A program made the position numbers and the translations under genes. From Pigmentiphaga daeguensis (GTDB lineage Bacteria; Pseudomonadota; Gammaproteobacteria; Burkholderiales; Burkholderiaceae_B), in NCBI RefSeq assembly GCF_039523035.1, contig NZ_BAAAEN010000002.1:248001-312000 (forward strand): a DNA stretch of 64,000 nt, in the 5' to 3' direction. Below, piece after piece: positions 27,194-35,410 of the stretch. The notes below the pieces were generated by a model. That model did no database searches. It was not told the DNA's origin and was given only the letters and a program-made list of their open reading frames with translations. Each line of letters opens with the position of its first letter. Position 1 is the stretch's first letter.

Positions 27194-27207
27194 TTTTGTA
27201 CACAATC
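27194..27207. promoter_or_regulatory. Putative GntR/FadR-type operator, site 1
   Basis: TTTTGTACACAATC contains the palindromic core TTGT-AC-ACAA at 27196-27205, which fits the FadR-subfamily t-GT-nn-AC-a consensus. It lies 66 bp upstream of the first Bug gene. Thirteen bases (27195-27207) are the exact reverse complement of site 2. Confidence 0.65.
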
Positions 27208-27390
27208 CAATCCTAATCCTTATTTGCTCGATTGGTTCGATGTTTTGGTGAAAACCCCGAGAAAATTTTCGAATTCACCATTTTGGCGTTTGTTTTCGCC
27301 AGTTTGCGCTTGATTGGTGCATGGGCGGGAAAGTTTGAAAAGGAACTAAGCGCTGGACTGGCGGTTTTCTTTGGCTCATAATTTTTCTCA

Positions 27391-27404
27391 GATTGTGTAC
27401 AAAG
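27391..27404. promoter_or_regulatory. Putative GntR/FadR-type operator, site 2
   Basis: GATTGTGTACAAAG contains the core TTGT-GT-ACAA at 27393-27402. It ends 11 bp before the monooxygenase ATG and so lies in the leader next to the ribosome-binding site. It is the inverted copy of site 1, with centres 197 bp apart. Binding of the FCD-type GntR regulator encoded at 35392-36192 is the likely role. Confidence 0.65.
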
Positions 27405-27414
27405 CGAGAAAGAG

Positions 27415-28611
27415 ATGCCCAAAGCAAGAGTTCTGGTGGCCGGGGCCGGCCCGGTGGGCCTGGTCAGTGCCATGGTGCTGGCCGATGCCGGGATCGAAGT
27501 CGAGTTGTTCGAGCGCAATGCCAGCGTGATGGAGGACCTGCGTGCCTCGACCTTTCATCCGCCCACGCTCGATATGCTCGATCGCTACGGTATTGCCGAC
27601 CCCCTGGTCGAGGCCGGCCTGAAGGCGCGCTATACCCAGCAGCGGGACCGTCGCAAGGGACTGATCGCCGAGTTCGATCTGGCTCGGCTGGCCGGCAGCA
27701 CCAAGTATCCCTTCCGGTTGCAATGCGAGCAGTGGAAGCTCAACGACGAGCTGGTCAAGAAACTGGCCAGTTATCCGAATGCCAGAGTGCGGTTCGGCTG
27801 CGCGGTCGAGTCGGTGCAGCAGGACGAAGGCGGCGTCACGGTGCAATTGCGCACGGCCGACGGCATCGAGACCGCCCGCGGCGACTTTCTCATCGGCGCG
27901 GATGGCGCCTGGAGCGCGGTGCGCAACAGCGTCGGCATCGAATTCGAGGGCTACACCTATCCCGAGCGTTTCCTGGTGGTGTCGACGCAGTTCCCGTTCG
28001 AGCAGCACTTCGAGAACCTGTCGCTGGTGAACTACATCTCGGATCCGGAGGAATGGTGCGTGCTGCTCAAGGTGCCGTCGCTGTGGCGCGTGCTGTTTCC
28101 CACGCCCGAGCACGAGTCCGACGAGCGGGTCCTCTCGGATGCCGTCATCGAGCGACGCCTGCAAGGCCTGCTGCCCCAGCCGCGGCCCTACCAGATCGTT
28201 CATCGCACGCTGTACAAGGTGCACCAGCGCGTGGCCGCGCAGTTTCGCAAGGGCCGGGTACTGCTGGCGGGAGACTCCGCGCACATCAACAACCCGCTGG
28301 GCGGCATGGGCATGAATGGCGGCGTGCATGACGCCTTCAACCTGACCGGCAAGCTGATCGAGGTCCTGGCCGGACGCGCGCCCATCGAACTGCTCGACCT
28401 GTATGAACGCCAGCGCCGCACCGTCGCCATCGAATACATCAACGCCAACACCGCGCGCAACAAGAAGATGATCGAAGAACGCGACGAGGCCGTGCGCTCC
28501 CGCATCCACGATGAGCTGCGCGCCACCGCGACCGACCCGGTCGCGTCGCTGGACTATATCCGCAAGACCTCGATGTTCGACGCGCTGGAGCGCGCGGCGG
28601 AAATTGCGTGA
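27415..28611 (+). CDS. FAD-dependent aromatic-type monooxygenase (PHBH fold)
   Basis: This 398-residue cytosolic group A flavoprotein monooxygenase has the three standard FAD/NAD(P)H motifs: GAGPVG at 10-15, the DG motif GADGAWSAVR near 161-170, and the GD motif LLAGDSAHINNPLGGMGMNG near 283-302. Enzymes of this fold hydroxylate or ring-open aromatic and N-heterocyclic acids with NAD(P)H and O2. It is the first gene of the eight-gene cluster. Neighbouring hydrolase and racemase-fold genes recall the nicotinate pathway (NicC, NicF, NicE), but no NicX-type dioxygenase is present. Confidence 0.9.
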   Translation: MPKARVLVAGAGPVGLVSAMVLADAGIEVELFERNASVMEDLRASTFHPPTLDMLDRYGIADPLVEAGLKARYTQQRDRRKGLIAEFDLARLAGSTKYPFRLQCEQWKLNDELVKKLASYPNARVRFGCAVESVQQDEGGVTVQLRTADGIETARGDFLIGADGAWSAVRNSVGIEFEGYTYPERFLVVSTQFPFEQHFENLSLVNYISDPEEWCVLLKVPSLWRVLFPTPEHESDERVLSDAVIERRLQGLLPQPRPYQIVHRTLYKVHQRVAAQFRKGRVLLAGDSAHINNPLGGMGMNGGVHDAFNLTGKLIEVLAGRAPIELLDLYERQRRTVAIEYINANTARNKKMIEERDEAVRSRIHDELRATATDPVASLDYIRKTSMFDALERAAEIA

Positions 28612-28627
28612 CCTGAAGGGGAAGGAC

Positions 28628-29242
28628 ATGGATGAACTGGATGTCTACCAGCGCCAGGGCCTGGGACATGCAAGCGGCGTGGGACGCCAGTGCGGGCTGG
28701 TGCTGGTCGATTTCATCAATGGTTTCGTCGATCCGGCGCTGTTGGGAGGCGCGCATGTGAGCGAGGCGGCGCAACGCACGCAAGGCCTGCTGCATGCCTT
28801 CCGTCAGCGCAACTGGCCAATCGCGCATGCGCGCATGGTGTATGCCGAGGATGGCAGCGATCACAACGTTTTCTGCCGCAAGACACCGAGCCTGACCCGA
28901 TTCACCGAAACAGCCGAGTGTTCGCAGATCGTCCCGGGGCTCGCGCCAACCGCCGGCGAGTACATCGTGCGCAAGCAGGGCGCCTCGGCTTTCTTCGCGA
29001 CAGGCCTGGCCGACTGGCTGCGCGGCAAGGGCGTGGACACCGCGGTGGTGGTGGGTTGCACCACCAGCGGCTGCGTACGCGCAACTGCGCTTGACGCCAT
29101 GCAGCACAACTTCCTGACCGTGGTGGTGGCCGATTGCGTGGGCGACCGCGCGATGGGCCCGCACCAAGCCAGCCTGTTCGACATGGGGCAGAAGTATGCG
29201 GACGTGATGGATCGCGACGAACTGATTTCACTTTTTTCTTGA
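28628..29242 (+). CDS. Isochorismatase-fold amidohydrolase
   Basis: This 204-residue cysteine hydrolase has the triad Asp28 (LVDFING), Lys116 (EYIVRKQGAS) and Cys149 (GCTTSGCVRAT), as in N-carbamoylsarcosine amidase and maleamate amidase NicF. It should hydrolyse a C-N amide bond, releasing ammonia or an amine. The ATG at 28628 lies 16 bp after the monooxygenase, with GGGGAAGGA just before it. The arrangement suggests that the ring-opened product of the monooxygenase contains an amide. Confidence 0.9.
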   Translation: MDELDVYQRQGLGHASGVGRQCGLVLVDFINGFVDPALLGGAHVSEAAQRTQGLLHAFRQRNWPIAHARMVYAEDGSDHNVFCRKTPSLTRFTETAECSQIVPGLAPTAGEYIVRKQGASAFFATGLADWLRGKGVDTAVVVGCTTSGCVRATALDAMQHNFLTVVVADCVGDRAMGPHQASLFDMGQKYADVMDRDELISLFS

Positions 29243-29252
29243 GGAGCAAGCC

Positions 29253-29993
29253 ATGGATCACCTGGGTTATCGGATGAAGTTCGGCGTGATTGGACCGTCG
29301 ACCAATACCATCGTGCAACCGGATTTCGACGACATGCGCCCGGTAGGCGTCACCAACCACTACAGCCGCATCGAGATTCCCGACTTCAAGGTCGATAGTG
29401 ACGAGAGCTTCGTGCACATGATGGAGTCGATTTCGGGCAACACCATGCAGGCGGCCAGTGTGCTCAAGACCTGCGAGATGCAATACCTGATCATGGGCAT
29501 GTCGGCGGTAATGTTCTGGGGGGGCAAGAAAGGGGCTCAGGCGTATCTGGAAAAGATGCGCGAGCACGTGGGCGTGGATGTGAGCTGCGGTTCGTTCGCG
29601 CTGGAGGCAGCGTTGAATGCCTACGGCGCGCGCAGGATTGCCTTTCTTTCTCCCTACTACCCCGTGGCGAATGCGGAAGCGCGGCAGTTTTTCGAGGACT
29701 GCGGCTTCACGGTCGTGCGCGACATCTGCCTGCGCCGCCCGAGCCCGGTCCAGATCGCGCATACCACCGACCAGATGTGCCGCGACGCGATAAACGAGCT
29801 CAATGGCGATGACGTCGACGCCATCGTGCAACTCGGTACCAATCTCTCCATGGTCCGGCTGGCCGCCGCCGCCGAACTCTTCCTGGACAAGCCCGTCATC
29901 GCGATCAACACGGCCACGTACTGGCACGCGCTGCGCCAGTGCGGCATCCAGGACAAGGTCCAGGGGCTGGGGCGCCTGTTGTCGCACTACTGA
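29253..29993 (+). CDS. Asp/Glu racemase-fold protein lacking the usual catalytic cysteines
   Basis: This 246-residue protein belongs to the Asp/Glu racemase, maleate isomerase and arylmalonate decarboxylase superfamily, recognisable by the FGVIGPSTNTIVQPDF start and two-lobed repeat. The two usual Cys positions read MGMSAVMFWGG (about 76-86) and QLGTNLSM (about 192-199), with no Cys. One Cys occurs in DVSCGSFALEAAL near residue 113. Maleate cis-trans isomerisation would fit the gene context but the residues argue for altered chemistry, such as a decarboxylase, lyase or an enzyme using another base. Confidence 0.8.
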   Translation: MDHLGYRMKFGVIGPSTNTIVQPDFDDMRPVGVTNHYSRIEIPDFKVDSDESFVHMMESISGNTMQAASVLKTCEMQYLIMGMSAVMFWGGKKGAQAYLEKMREHVGVDVSCGSFALEAALNAYGARRIAFLSPYYPVANAEARQFFEDCGFTVVRDICLRRPSPVQIAHTTDQMCRDAINELNGDDVDAIVQLGTNLSMVRLAAAAELFLDKPVIAINTATYWHALRQCGIQDKVQGLGRLLSHY

Positions 29994-30011
29994 ACACGAT
30001 CAGGAGACGCC

Positions 30012-31334
30012 ATGATTCGCTATCTCAAGCGCGGCCGTGATGTCCAGGCCCGTGCCAACGACGACGTCGCCGTCCGCAACACCGTCGAGGGCATCATCCG
30101 CGACATCGAGGCTCGCGGCGACGAGGCCGTCCGCGAGTACAGCAGGAAATTCGACAACTGGGATCCGCAGGACTTCCGCCTGTCGCGGCCGGCCATCGAG
30201 CGGGCGATGAAGAGCCTCTCGTCCGGCGAACTGGACGACATTCGCTTCGCCCAGGCGCAGGTGCGCAACTTCGCCCGGATCCAGCGCGAATCCATGCTGG
30301 ACGTGGAGGTCGAGACTCGTCCCGGCGTTTTCCTGGGGCACCGCCATATTCCCCTCAACGCGGTCGGCTGCTACATCCCCGGGGGCAAGTATCCGCTGCT
30401 GGCGTCGGCGCACATGAGCGTGCTGACCGCGAAGGTGGCGGGCGTGAAGCGGGTGGTGGCTACCGCGCCTCCTTTCCACGGGGAACCCCACCCGGCCATC
30501 GTCGCCGCGATGCACATGGCGGGCGCGGACGAGATCCTGGTCCTGGGCGGCGTGCAGGCCGTGGTGGCGATGGCGGTCGGCACGTCTTCGATCGCACCGG
30601 TGGACATGCTGGTCGGTCCGGGCAACATGTTCGTGGCGGAAGCCAAGCGCCAGCTGTTCGGCCGCGTGGGAATCGACCTGTTTGCCGGCCCTACCGAAAC
30701 GCTGGTCATCGCGGACGAGTCGGTGGATGGCGAAATCTGCGCGGTCGACCTGCTTGGACAGGCGGAACATGGGCCGACTTCGCCGGCCGTGCTGCTGACC
30801 GACAGCGAAGCGCTGGCGCACGCCACCATGGCCGAAGTGGAACGGCAGCTCAAGATCCTGCCCACCGCCGAGATCGCGGCTCGTTCGTGGGCGGAGTTCG
30901 GCGAGGTCATCGTCTGCGATACGCGGGAAGAAATGCTGCAGAAGGCGGATGAGCTGGCCTCGGAGCACGTGCAGGTGATGACCCGCGATCCGGACTGGTT
31001 CCTGCAAAACATGACCAACTACGGCGCGCTGTTCCTGGGGCCGCGCACGAACGTCGCCTTCGGCGACAAGGTGATCGGCACCAACCACACGTTGCCCACC
31101 AACAAGGCGGCGCGCTACACCGGCGGCTTGTGGGTCGGCAAGTTCCTGAAGACCTGCACCTTCCAGCACGTGACGACCGACGCGGCCAGTGCCGAGATCG
31201 GCGAATACTGCTCGCGCCTGTGCCATATGGAGAATTTCGCGGGGCATGGCGAGCAGGCCAACATCCGCGTGCGTCGCTACGGCAACCGGCCGGAACTGCC
31301 GTGGTACGAGCCAGTGGCGGCCTCGCAGCCATGA
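30012..31334 (+). CDS. Histidinol dehydrogenase-like alcohol dehydrogenase (HpsN-like)
   Basis: This 440-residue zinc-dependent NAD dehydrogenase of the HisD superfamily has zinc ligands Gln250, His253, Asp352 and His412 and catalytic Glu318-His319. All match HisD, whose four-electron reaction takes an alcohol to a carboxylate. No other his gene is nearby, and the sequence LFAGPTETLVIAD has Thr where histidine-pathway enzymes have Ser. It is therefore probably a catabolic homologue, like sulfopropanediol 3-dehydrogenase HpsN. The gene overlaps the next one by ATGA, so it is translationally coupled to the hydratase large subunit. Confidence 0.85.
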   Translation: MIRYLKRGRDVQARANDDVAVRNTVEGIIRDIEARGDEAVREYSRKFDNWDPQDFRLSRPAIERAMKSLSSGELDDIRFAQAQVRNFARIQRESMLDVEVETRPGVFLGHRHIPLNAVGCYIPGGKYPLLASAHMSVLTAKVAGVKRVVATAPPFHGEPHPAIVAAMHMAGADEILVLGGVQAVVAMAVGTSSIAPVDMLVGPGNMFVAEAKRQLFGRVGIDLFAGPTETLVIADESVDGEICAVDLLGQAEHGPTSPAVLLTDSEALAHATMAEVERQLKILPTAEIAARSWAEFGEVIVCDTREEMLQKADELASEHVQVMTRDPDWFLQNMTNYGALFLGPRTNVAFGDKVIGTNHTLPTNKAARYTGGLWVGKFLKTCTFQHVTTDAASAEIGEYCSRLCHMENFAGHGEQANIRVRRYGNRPELPWYEPVAASQP

Positions 31335-32734
31335 CCACGCTATTCGACAAGATCTGGGCGGAACACTCGGTCGCCCGCAATGATTCCGGCGAAGACCTGA
31401 TCTATATCGACCGGCATCTGGTGCAGGAGGTATCCAGCCCGCAAGCCTTCGCCAGCATGGCCGAGGCCGGCCGCTCGCTGCGTTCGCCGCGGCGGCACAT
31501 CGCGGTGCAGGACCACAATGTACCCACCACGGCCGACCGGCTGTCGAACATTCCCAATGCGGAAAGCCGGGAGCAGATCGCCACGCTGCGGCGCAATACC
31601 CGGCGCACGGGCATGCGCCTGTTCGACCTCGACCATCCGCTGCAAGGCATCGTGCACGTCATCGCGCCGGAGCTGGGCTACGTGCTGCCGGGCAGCACCG
31701 TGGTCTGCGGCGATTCGCACAGTGCCACGCTGGGCGCGCTGGGGGCGCTGGCCTGGGGCATAGGCACCTCGGAAGTGGGCCATGTGATGAGCACCCAGAG
31801 CCTCTGGATGCGCAAGCCGAAGACGATGGGTGTCCGGATCTCGGGGCAGTTGTCCGCGGGAGTCTATGCCAAGGATCTCGCGCTGGCCCTGATCCACCAC
31901 ATCGGCACCAGCGGCGGGACCGGCCATGGCATCGAATACCTGGGCCCGCTGGTGCAGGCGCTCTCGATGGAGGCGCGGCTCACGCTGTGCAACATGACCA
32001 TCGAGGCCGGCTCGCGCTTCGGCCTGATTGCGCCCGACGCCATCACGCTGGCCTACCTGCGCGAACGGGTCCAGGGGGCGGCGCGCGAACATTTCGAACA
32101 GGCGGCACAGGCCTGGGCCGCGCTGCGCACCGACGAGACGGCCGACTATGACCGTTACGTCGAGTTCGACGCCGACGGGATCATGCCGCTCGTGACCTGG
32201 GGCACGACGCCGGCCGACAGCGCCCCGTTCTCGGGCCGCGTGGGCGACGGGATCGTGCCCAGGGACGACGCCGACCGCGACCGCCTGCGGGAGAGCCTGG
32301 CCTATATGGGTCTCGAACACGGCCAGCCGCTCGCTTCGGTGCCCATCGACGTGGCTTTCATCGGCTCGTGCACCAACGGCCGCCTGGAAGACCTGCGCGC
32401 CGCCGCGCAAGTGGTGCGCGGCCGTCGTGTCGCCGCGGGCGTGCGCGCGCTGGTGGTGCCGGGCTCGACCAGCGTCAAGCGCGCGGCCGAGACCGAAGGC
32501 CTGGCGCAGGTTTTCGTCGACGCCGGCTTCGAGTGGCGAGAGTCCGGCTGTTCCATGTGCATAGGCATGAACGGCGACAGCCTGATGCCGGGCCAGCGCT
32601 GCGCATCCACCTCCAACCGCAATTTCGAGAACCGGCAGGGGCAGGGGGGGCGGACCCACCTGATGAGTCCCGCCGCGGTGGCGGCATCCGCCCTTCGGGG
32701 CCGCCTGGCCGATCCCCGGGAGTACCTGGCATGA
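31331..32734 (+). CDS. LeuC-like hydratase large subunit (aconitase family)
   Basis: This 467-residue [4Fe-4S] hydro-lyase has cluster Cys347 (GSCTNGR), Cys407 and Cys410 (CSMCIGMNGD). It should add or remove water from a substituted malate/maleate pair together with the LeuD-like subunit. Homologues include isopropylmalate isomerase, maleate or citraconate hydratase and dimethylmaleate hydratase. No leuB or leuA is near, and a lyase gene follows, so a catabolic hydratase is more likely than leucine synthesis. Start and stop overlap both neighbours by ATGA. Confidence 0.88.
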   Translation: MTTLFDKIWAEHSVARNDSGEDLIYIDRHLVQEVSSPQAFASMAEAGRSLRSPRRHIAVQDHNVPTTADRLSNIPNAESREQIATLRRNTRRTGMRLFDLDHPLQGIVHVIAPELGYVLPGSTVVCGDSHSATLGALGALAWGIGTSEVGHVMSTQSLWMRKPKTMGVRISGQLSAGVYAKDLALALIHHIGTSGGTGHGIEYLGPLVQALSMEARLTLCNMTIEAGSRFGLIAPDAITLAYLRERVQGAAREHFEQAAQAWAALRTDETADYDRYVEFDADGIMPLVTWGTTPADSAPFSGRVGDGIVPRDDADRDRLRESLAYMGLEHGQPLASVPIDVAFIGSCTNGRLEDLRAAAQVVRGRRVAAGVRALVVPGSTSVKRAAETEGLAQVFVDAGFEWRESGCSMCIGMNGDSLMPGQRCASTSNRNFENRQGQGGRTHLMSPAAVAASALRGRLADPREYLA

Positions 32735-33336
32735 AAGCAGTCATTGCGGAAGTCCACGGCCGCGCCGTCCTGCTGCCGCGCGACGATATCGATACCGACG
32801 CCCTGTTTCCCGGCCGCTTCCTGCGCGCGGTGCACCGCACGGGCCTGGGGGCGCACCTTTTCGCCGACTGGCGGGCCGAAGGCCGGCCCGAGGTGGCCTT
32901 CATGGAACAGGCCGAGCCGCCCAGCGTGCTGGTGGCGCTTTCCAACTTCGGCTGCGGATCGTCGCGCGAACATGCGGTGTGGGCGTTGGCGGACTATGGC
33001 GTGCGGGCGGTCGTGGCCCTTTCCTTCGGCGATATCTTCCGCAACAACTGCGTGAAGAACGGCCTGGTGCCTGCCACGGTGACGCCGGCCGACCACGAAC
33101 GCCTGGTACGGGCATGGGCGGGGCCGGCCCAGCCCATGCTGCGCCTGCGGGTGGCGCAGCGGACTCTCACGCTCCCGGATGGCGGCGCCATCCCGATCAC
33201 ACTGGCCGACGGCCATGCGGAACAACTGCTTTCGGCCGAGGACGAGATAGACCGCACATTGCGTCACGACGCGGCGCTGCGCGCCTATGAAGGGCGTATC
33301 CAGCGCGACCGGCCCTGGCTGGCGTCCATGGACTGA
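32731..33336 (+). CDS. LeuD-like hydratase small subunit (aconitase family)
   Basis: This 201-residue swivel-domain subunit completes the active site of the LeuC-like protein. The signature FGCGSSREHAVWAL near residues 74-87 carries the substrate-binding Ser/Arg residues. DDIDTDALFPGRF near 18-30 is the family opening. The start overlaps the large-subunit stop by ATGA, so the two are made together. The length is typical of bacterial LeuD. Confidence 0.9.
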   Translation: MKAVIAEVHGRAVLLPRDDIDTDALFPGRFLRAVHRTGLGAHLFADWRAEGRPEVAFMEQAEPPSVLVALSNFGCGSSREHAVWALADYGVRAVVALSFGDIFRNNCVKNGLVPATVTPADHERLVRAWAGPAQPMLRLRVAQRTLTLPDGGAIPITLADGHAEQLLSAEDEIDRTLRHDAALRAYEGRIQRDRPWLASMD

Positions 33337-33369
33337 ATGGTTCCCTTTTCTTCGCTTAGTGGAGGCCGC

Positions 33370-34233
33370 ATGGCCAATCCGATTCTCAGACAAAAACTCT
33401 CCAGCGGCGAATTCATCGTCATCCCGGGCGTGCAGGACATGATCGCCACCATCATGACCACCAAGGTCGGTTTCGACATCGTCTACGGTTCGGGCTATTG
33501 GCTCACGGCCTCCAACCTGGGGTTGCCGGACGCCGGCATCGCCACCTATACCCAGATGGTGGATCGCATGCGCACCATCACGCGCACGACCTCGGCGGCA
33601 CTGATCGCCGACGCGGATACGGGCTATGGCGGCTTGCTCAATGTGCACCACACCGTACGCGGCTACGAGGAAGCCGGCGTCACCGCCATCCAGCTGGAAG
33701 ACCAGGAGTTTCCCAAGAAGTGCGGCCATACGCCCAACAAGCGTTGCGTACCGATCGAGGACATGGTCGACAAGATCAAGGTTGCCTGCGATGCCCGGCA
33801 AGACAAGGAAAACTTCCTCATCATCGCCCGCACCGATGCGCGCGCCAGCCTGGGCGTGGATGACGCCATGCGCCGCATGGAAGCCTATGCGAAAGCCGGC
33901 GCCGATATCCTGTTCTTCGAGGCCCCCCAGAGCGAAGAGGAAATGCGCCGCGTTTGCGAGGCCTTCGACCTGCCCATGATCGCCAACATGGCCGACGGCG
34001 GCAAGACCCCGATCCTGCCGGCTCATGTGCTCAAGGAAATTGGTTTCTCGCTCGCGATCTTTCCGGCCATGACCAGCCTGGTCGCGGCCGCGGCGATGGA
34101 AAAGGCGCTGCGCCACCTCAAGGAGACGGGCACCAGTCTGTCGCCCGACATTCCCATGGCCGATTTCAGGGAGTTCTGCGAACTGATCGGCTTCGGGGAG
34201 GTGTGGGATTTCGAGAAGCGCTGGGCGCGTTGA
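33370..34233 (+). CDS. Isocitrate lyase/PEP mutase-superfamily C-C lyase
   Basis: This 287-residue TIM-barrel enzyme has Mg-binding Asp81 and Asp83 (IADADTGYGG), Glu110-Asp111 and the loop KKCGH at 116-120, whose Cys118 is the general acid in true lyases such as isocitrate, methylisocitrate and 2,3-dimethylmalate lyase. This makes retro-aldol cleavage of a 2-hydroxy diacid more likely than phosphonate chemistry. The start at 33370 is set by GGAGG at 33361-33365. It directly follows the hydratase subunits, and hydratase plus lyase would convert an unsaturated diacid to pyruvate-type and short-acid products. Confidence 0.88.
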   Translation: MANPILRQKLSSGEFIVIPGVQDMIATIMTTKVGFDIVYGSGYWLTASNLGLPDAGIATYTQMVDRMRTITRTTSAALIADADTGYGGLLNVHHTVRGYEEAGVTAIQLEDQEFPKKCGHTPNKRCVPIEDMVDKIKVACDARQDKENFLIIARTDARASLGVDDAMRRMEAYAKAGADILFFEAPQSEEEMRRVCEAFDLPMIANMADGGKTPILPAHVLKEIGFSLAIFPAMTSLVAAAAMEKALRHLKETGTSLSPDIPMADFREFCELIGFGEVWDFEKRWAR

Positions 34234-34252
34234 CGTATTCGGGAGCCCGAAC

Positions 34253-35410
34253 GTGGACAGGTTCGAATTTTCCACCGTACCGCAGCTGATCGTGGAGCGG
34301 GGCGCCGCGCGTCGCTTGGGCCGGCTGCTGCGGGACCGTCATTCCGCCATGCGCCTGTGCCTGGTCACGGACCGGTTCCTGCATGCCAGCGGACTGCTGG
34401 CGCCCGCGCTGGCCGATTTGCGGGACCACGGCTGGGAGGTCACCGTCATCGACGACGTGGTGGCGGATCCACCCGATCATGTGGTGGCGAAAGCGGCCGA
34501 TCGCGCGCGCGATGCCAGGGCGCAAGTCGTGCTGGGCATGGGCGGCGGGTCTTCGATGGACGTGGCCAAGCTCATCGCCGTGCTTTGCGGCTCGGCCCAG
34601 CCTCTGGCCGAGATGTATGGCATAGGCAAGGTCGCCGGTCCGCGCCTGCCGTTGATCCTGATGCCCACCACGGCGGGCACGGGTTCCGAGGTGACGGCGA
34701 TCTCGATCGTGACGACGGGCGAGACCAGCAAGAGCGGGGTCGTCTCGCCGTTGCTGATGGCAGACCTGGCCATCCTGGATGCCGAACTGACCGTGGCACT
34801 TCCGGCCGCCGCCACGGCAGCGACGGGCATAGACGCCATGGTCCATGCGATCGAGGCCTATACGTCGGCGCGATTGAAGAACCCCTTGTCCGACATGCTG
34901 GCCCGGCGCGCCATGCAATGGCTGTCGAGGAATCTGCTGCTGGCCTGCCGCGAACCCTCGAATCTGGATGCGCGCGAGGCCATGCTGCTCGGGGCCATGC
35001 TGGCCGGGCAGGCGTTTTCCAATGCGCCCGTCGCGGCGGTTCATGCATTGGCCTATCCCCTGGGTGGGCATTTTCACGTGCCGCATGGACTGTCCAATGC
35101 CCTGGTCCTGAACCACGTGCTGCGTTTCAATCTCCCTGCCGCGCGGCCGCTGTACGCCGACTTGGCACGCGTGGTGCAGGCAGAGTATGCCGGCGCCGAT
35201 GATCTGGCGGCGGCGGATGGCTTCATCCGCTACATGGAAGAGCTGGTGCGCGCAACCGGCATTCCCCGTTCGTTGCGCGAAGTGGGCGTGGCGCAGGCCG
35301 ATCTTCCCATGCTCGCGCGCGATGCCATGATGCAGCAGCGATTGTTGGTCAACAATCCGCGGCCGGTGTCGGAAGAGGACGCGTTGGCGATCTATCGAGC
35401 GGCGTTCTGA
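34253..35410 (+). CDS. Iron-containing (type III) alcohol dehydrogenase
   Basis: This 385-residue protein is of the Fe-dependent alcohol dehydrogenase/maleylacetate reductase group. The NAD motif is GMGGGSSMDVAK at 95-106. Metal ligands are Asp194, His198, His264 and His278 (GIDAMVHAIEAY and HALAYPLGGHFHVPHG). It probably interconverts a ketone or aldehyde and alcohol in the same pathway. The gene is 19 bp after the lyase and its last 19 bp overlap the 3-prime end of the convergent GntR gene. Confidence 0.9.
   Translation: MDRFEFSTVPQLIVERGAARRLGRLLRDRHSAMRLCLVTDRFLHASGLLAPALADLRDHGWEVTVIDDVVADPPDHVVAKAADRARDARAQVVLGMGGGSSMDVAKLIAVLCGSAQPLAEMYGIGKVAGPRLPLILMPTTAGTGSEVTAISIVTTGETSKSGVVSPLLMADLAILDAELTVALPAAATAATGIDAMVHAIEAYTSARLKNPLSDMLARRAMQWLSRNLLLACREPSNLDAREAMLLGAMLAGQAFSNAPVAAVHALAYPLGGHFHVPHGLSNALVLNHVLRFNLPAARPLYADLARVVQAEYAGADDLAAADGFIRYMEELVRATGIPRSLREVGVAQADLPMLARDAMMQQRLLVNNPRPVSEEDALAIYRAAF

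Noticed and set aside
30012..31334. Histidine biosynthesis gene hisD
   Set aside because: No his operon context is present. The gene is embedded and translationally coupled in a degradation cluster.
31331..33336. LeuC/LeuD-like genes as the leucine biosynthetic isomerase
   Set aside because: There is no leuA or leuB nearby, the genes overlap a dehydrogenase and precede a lyase in a GntR-controlled cluster, and two Bug receptors are divergent. A catabolic hydratase is a better reading.
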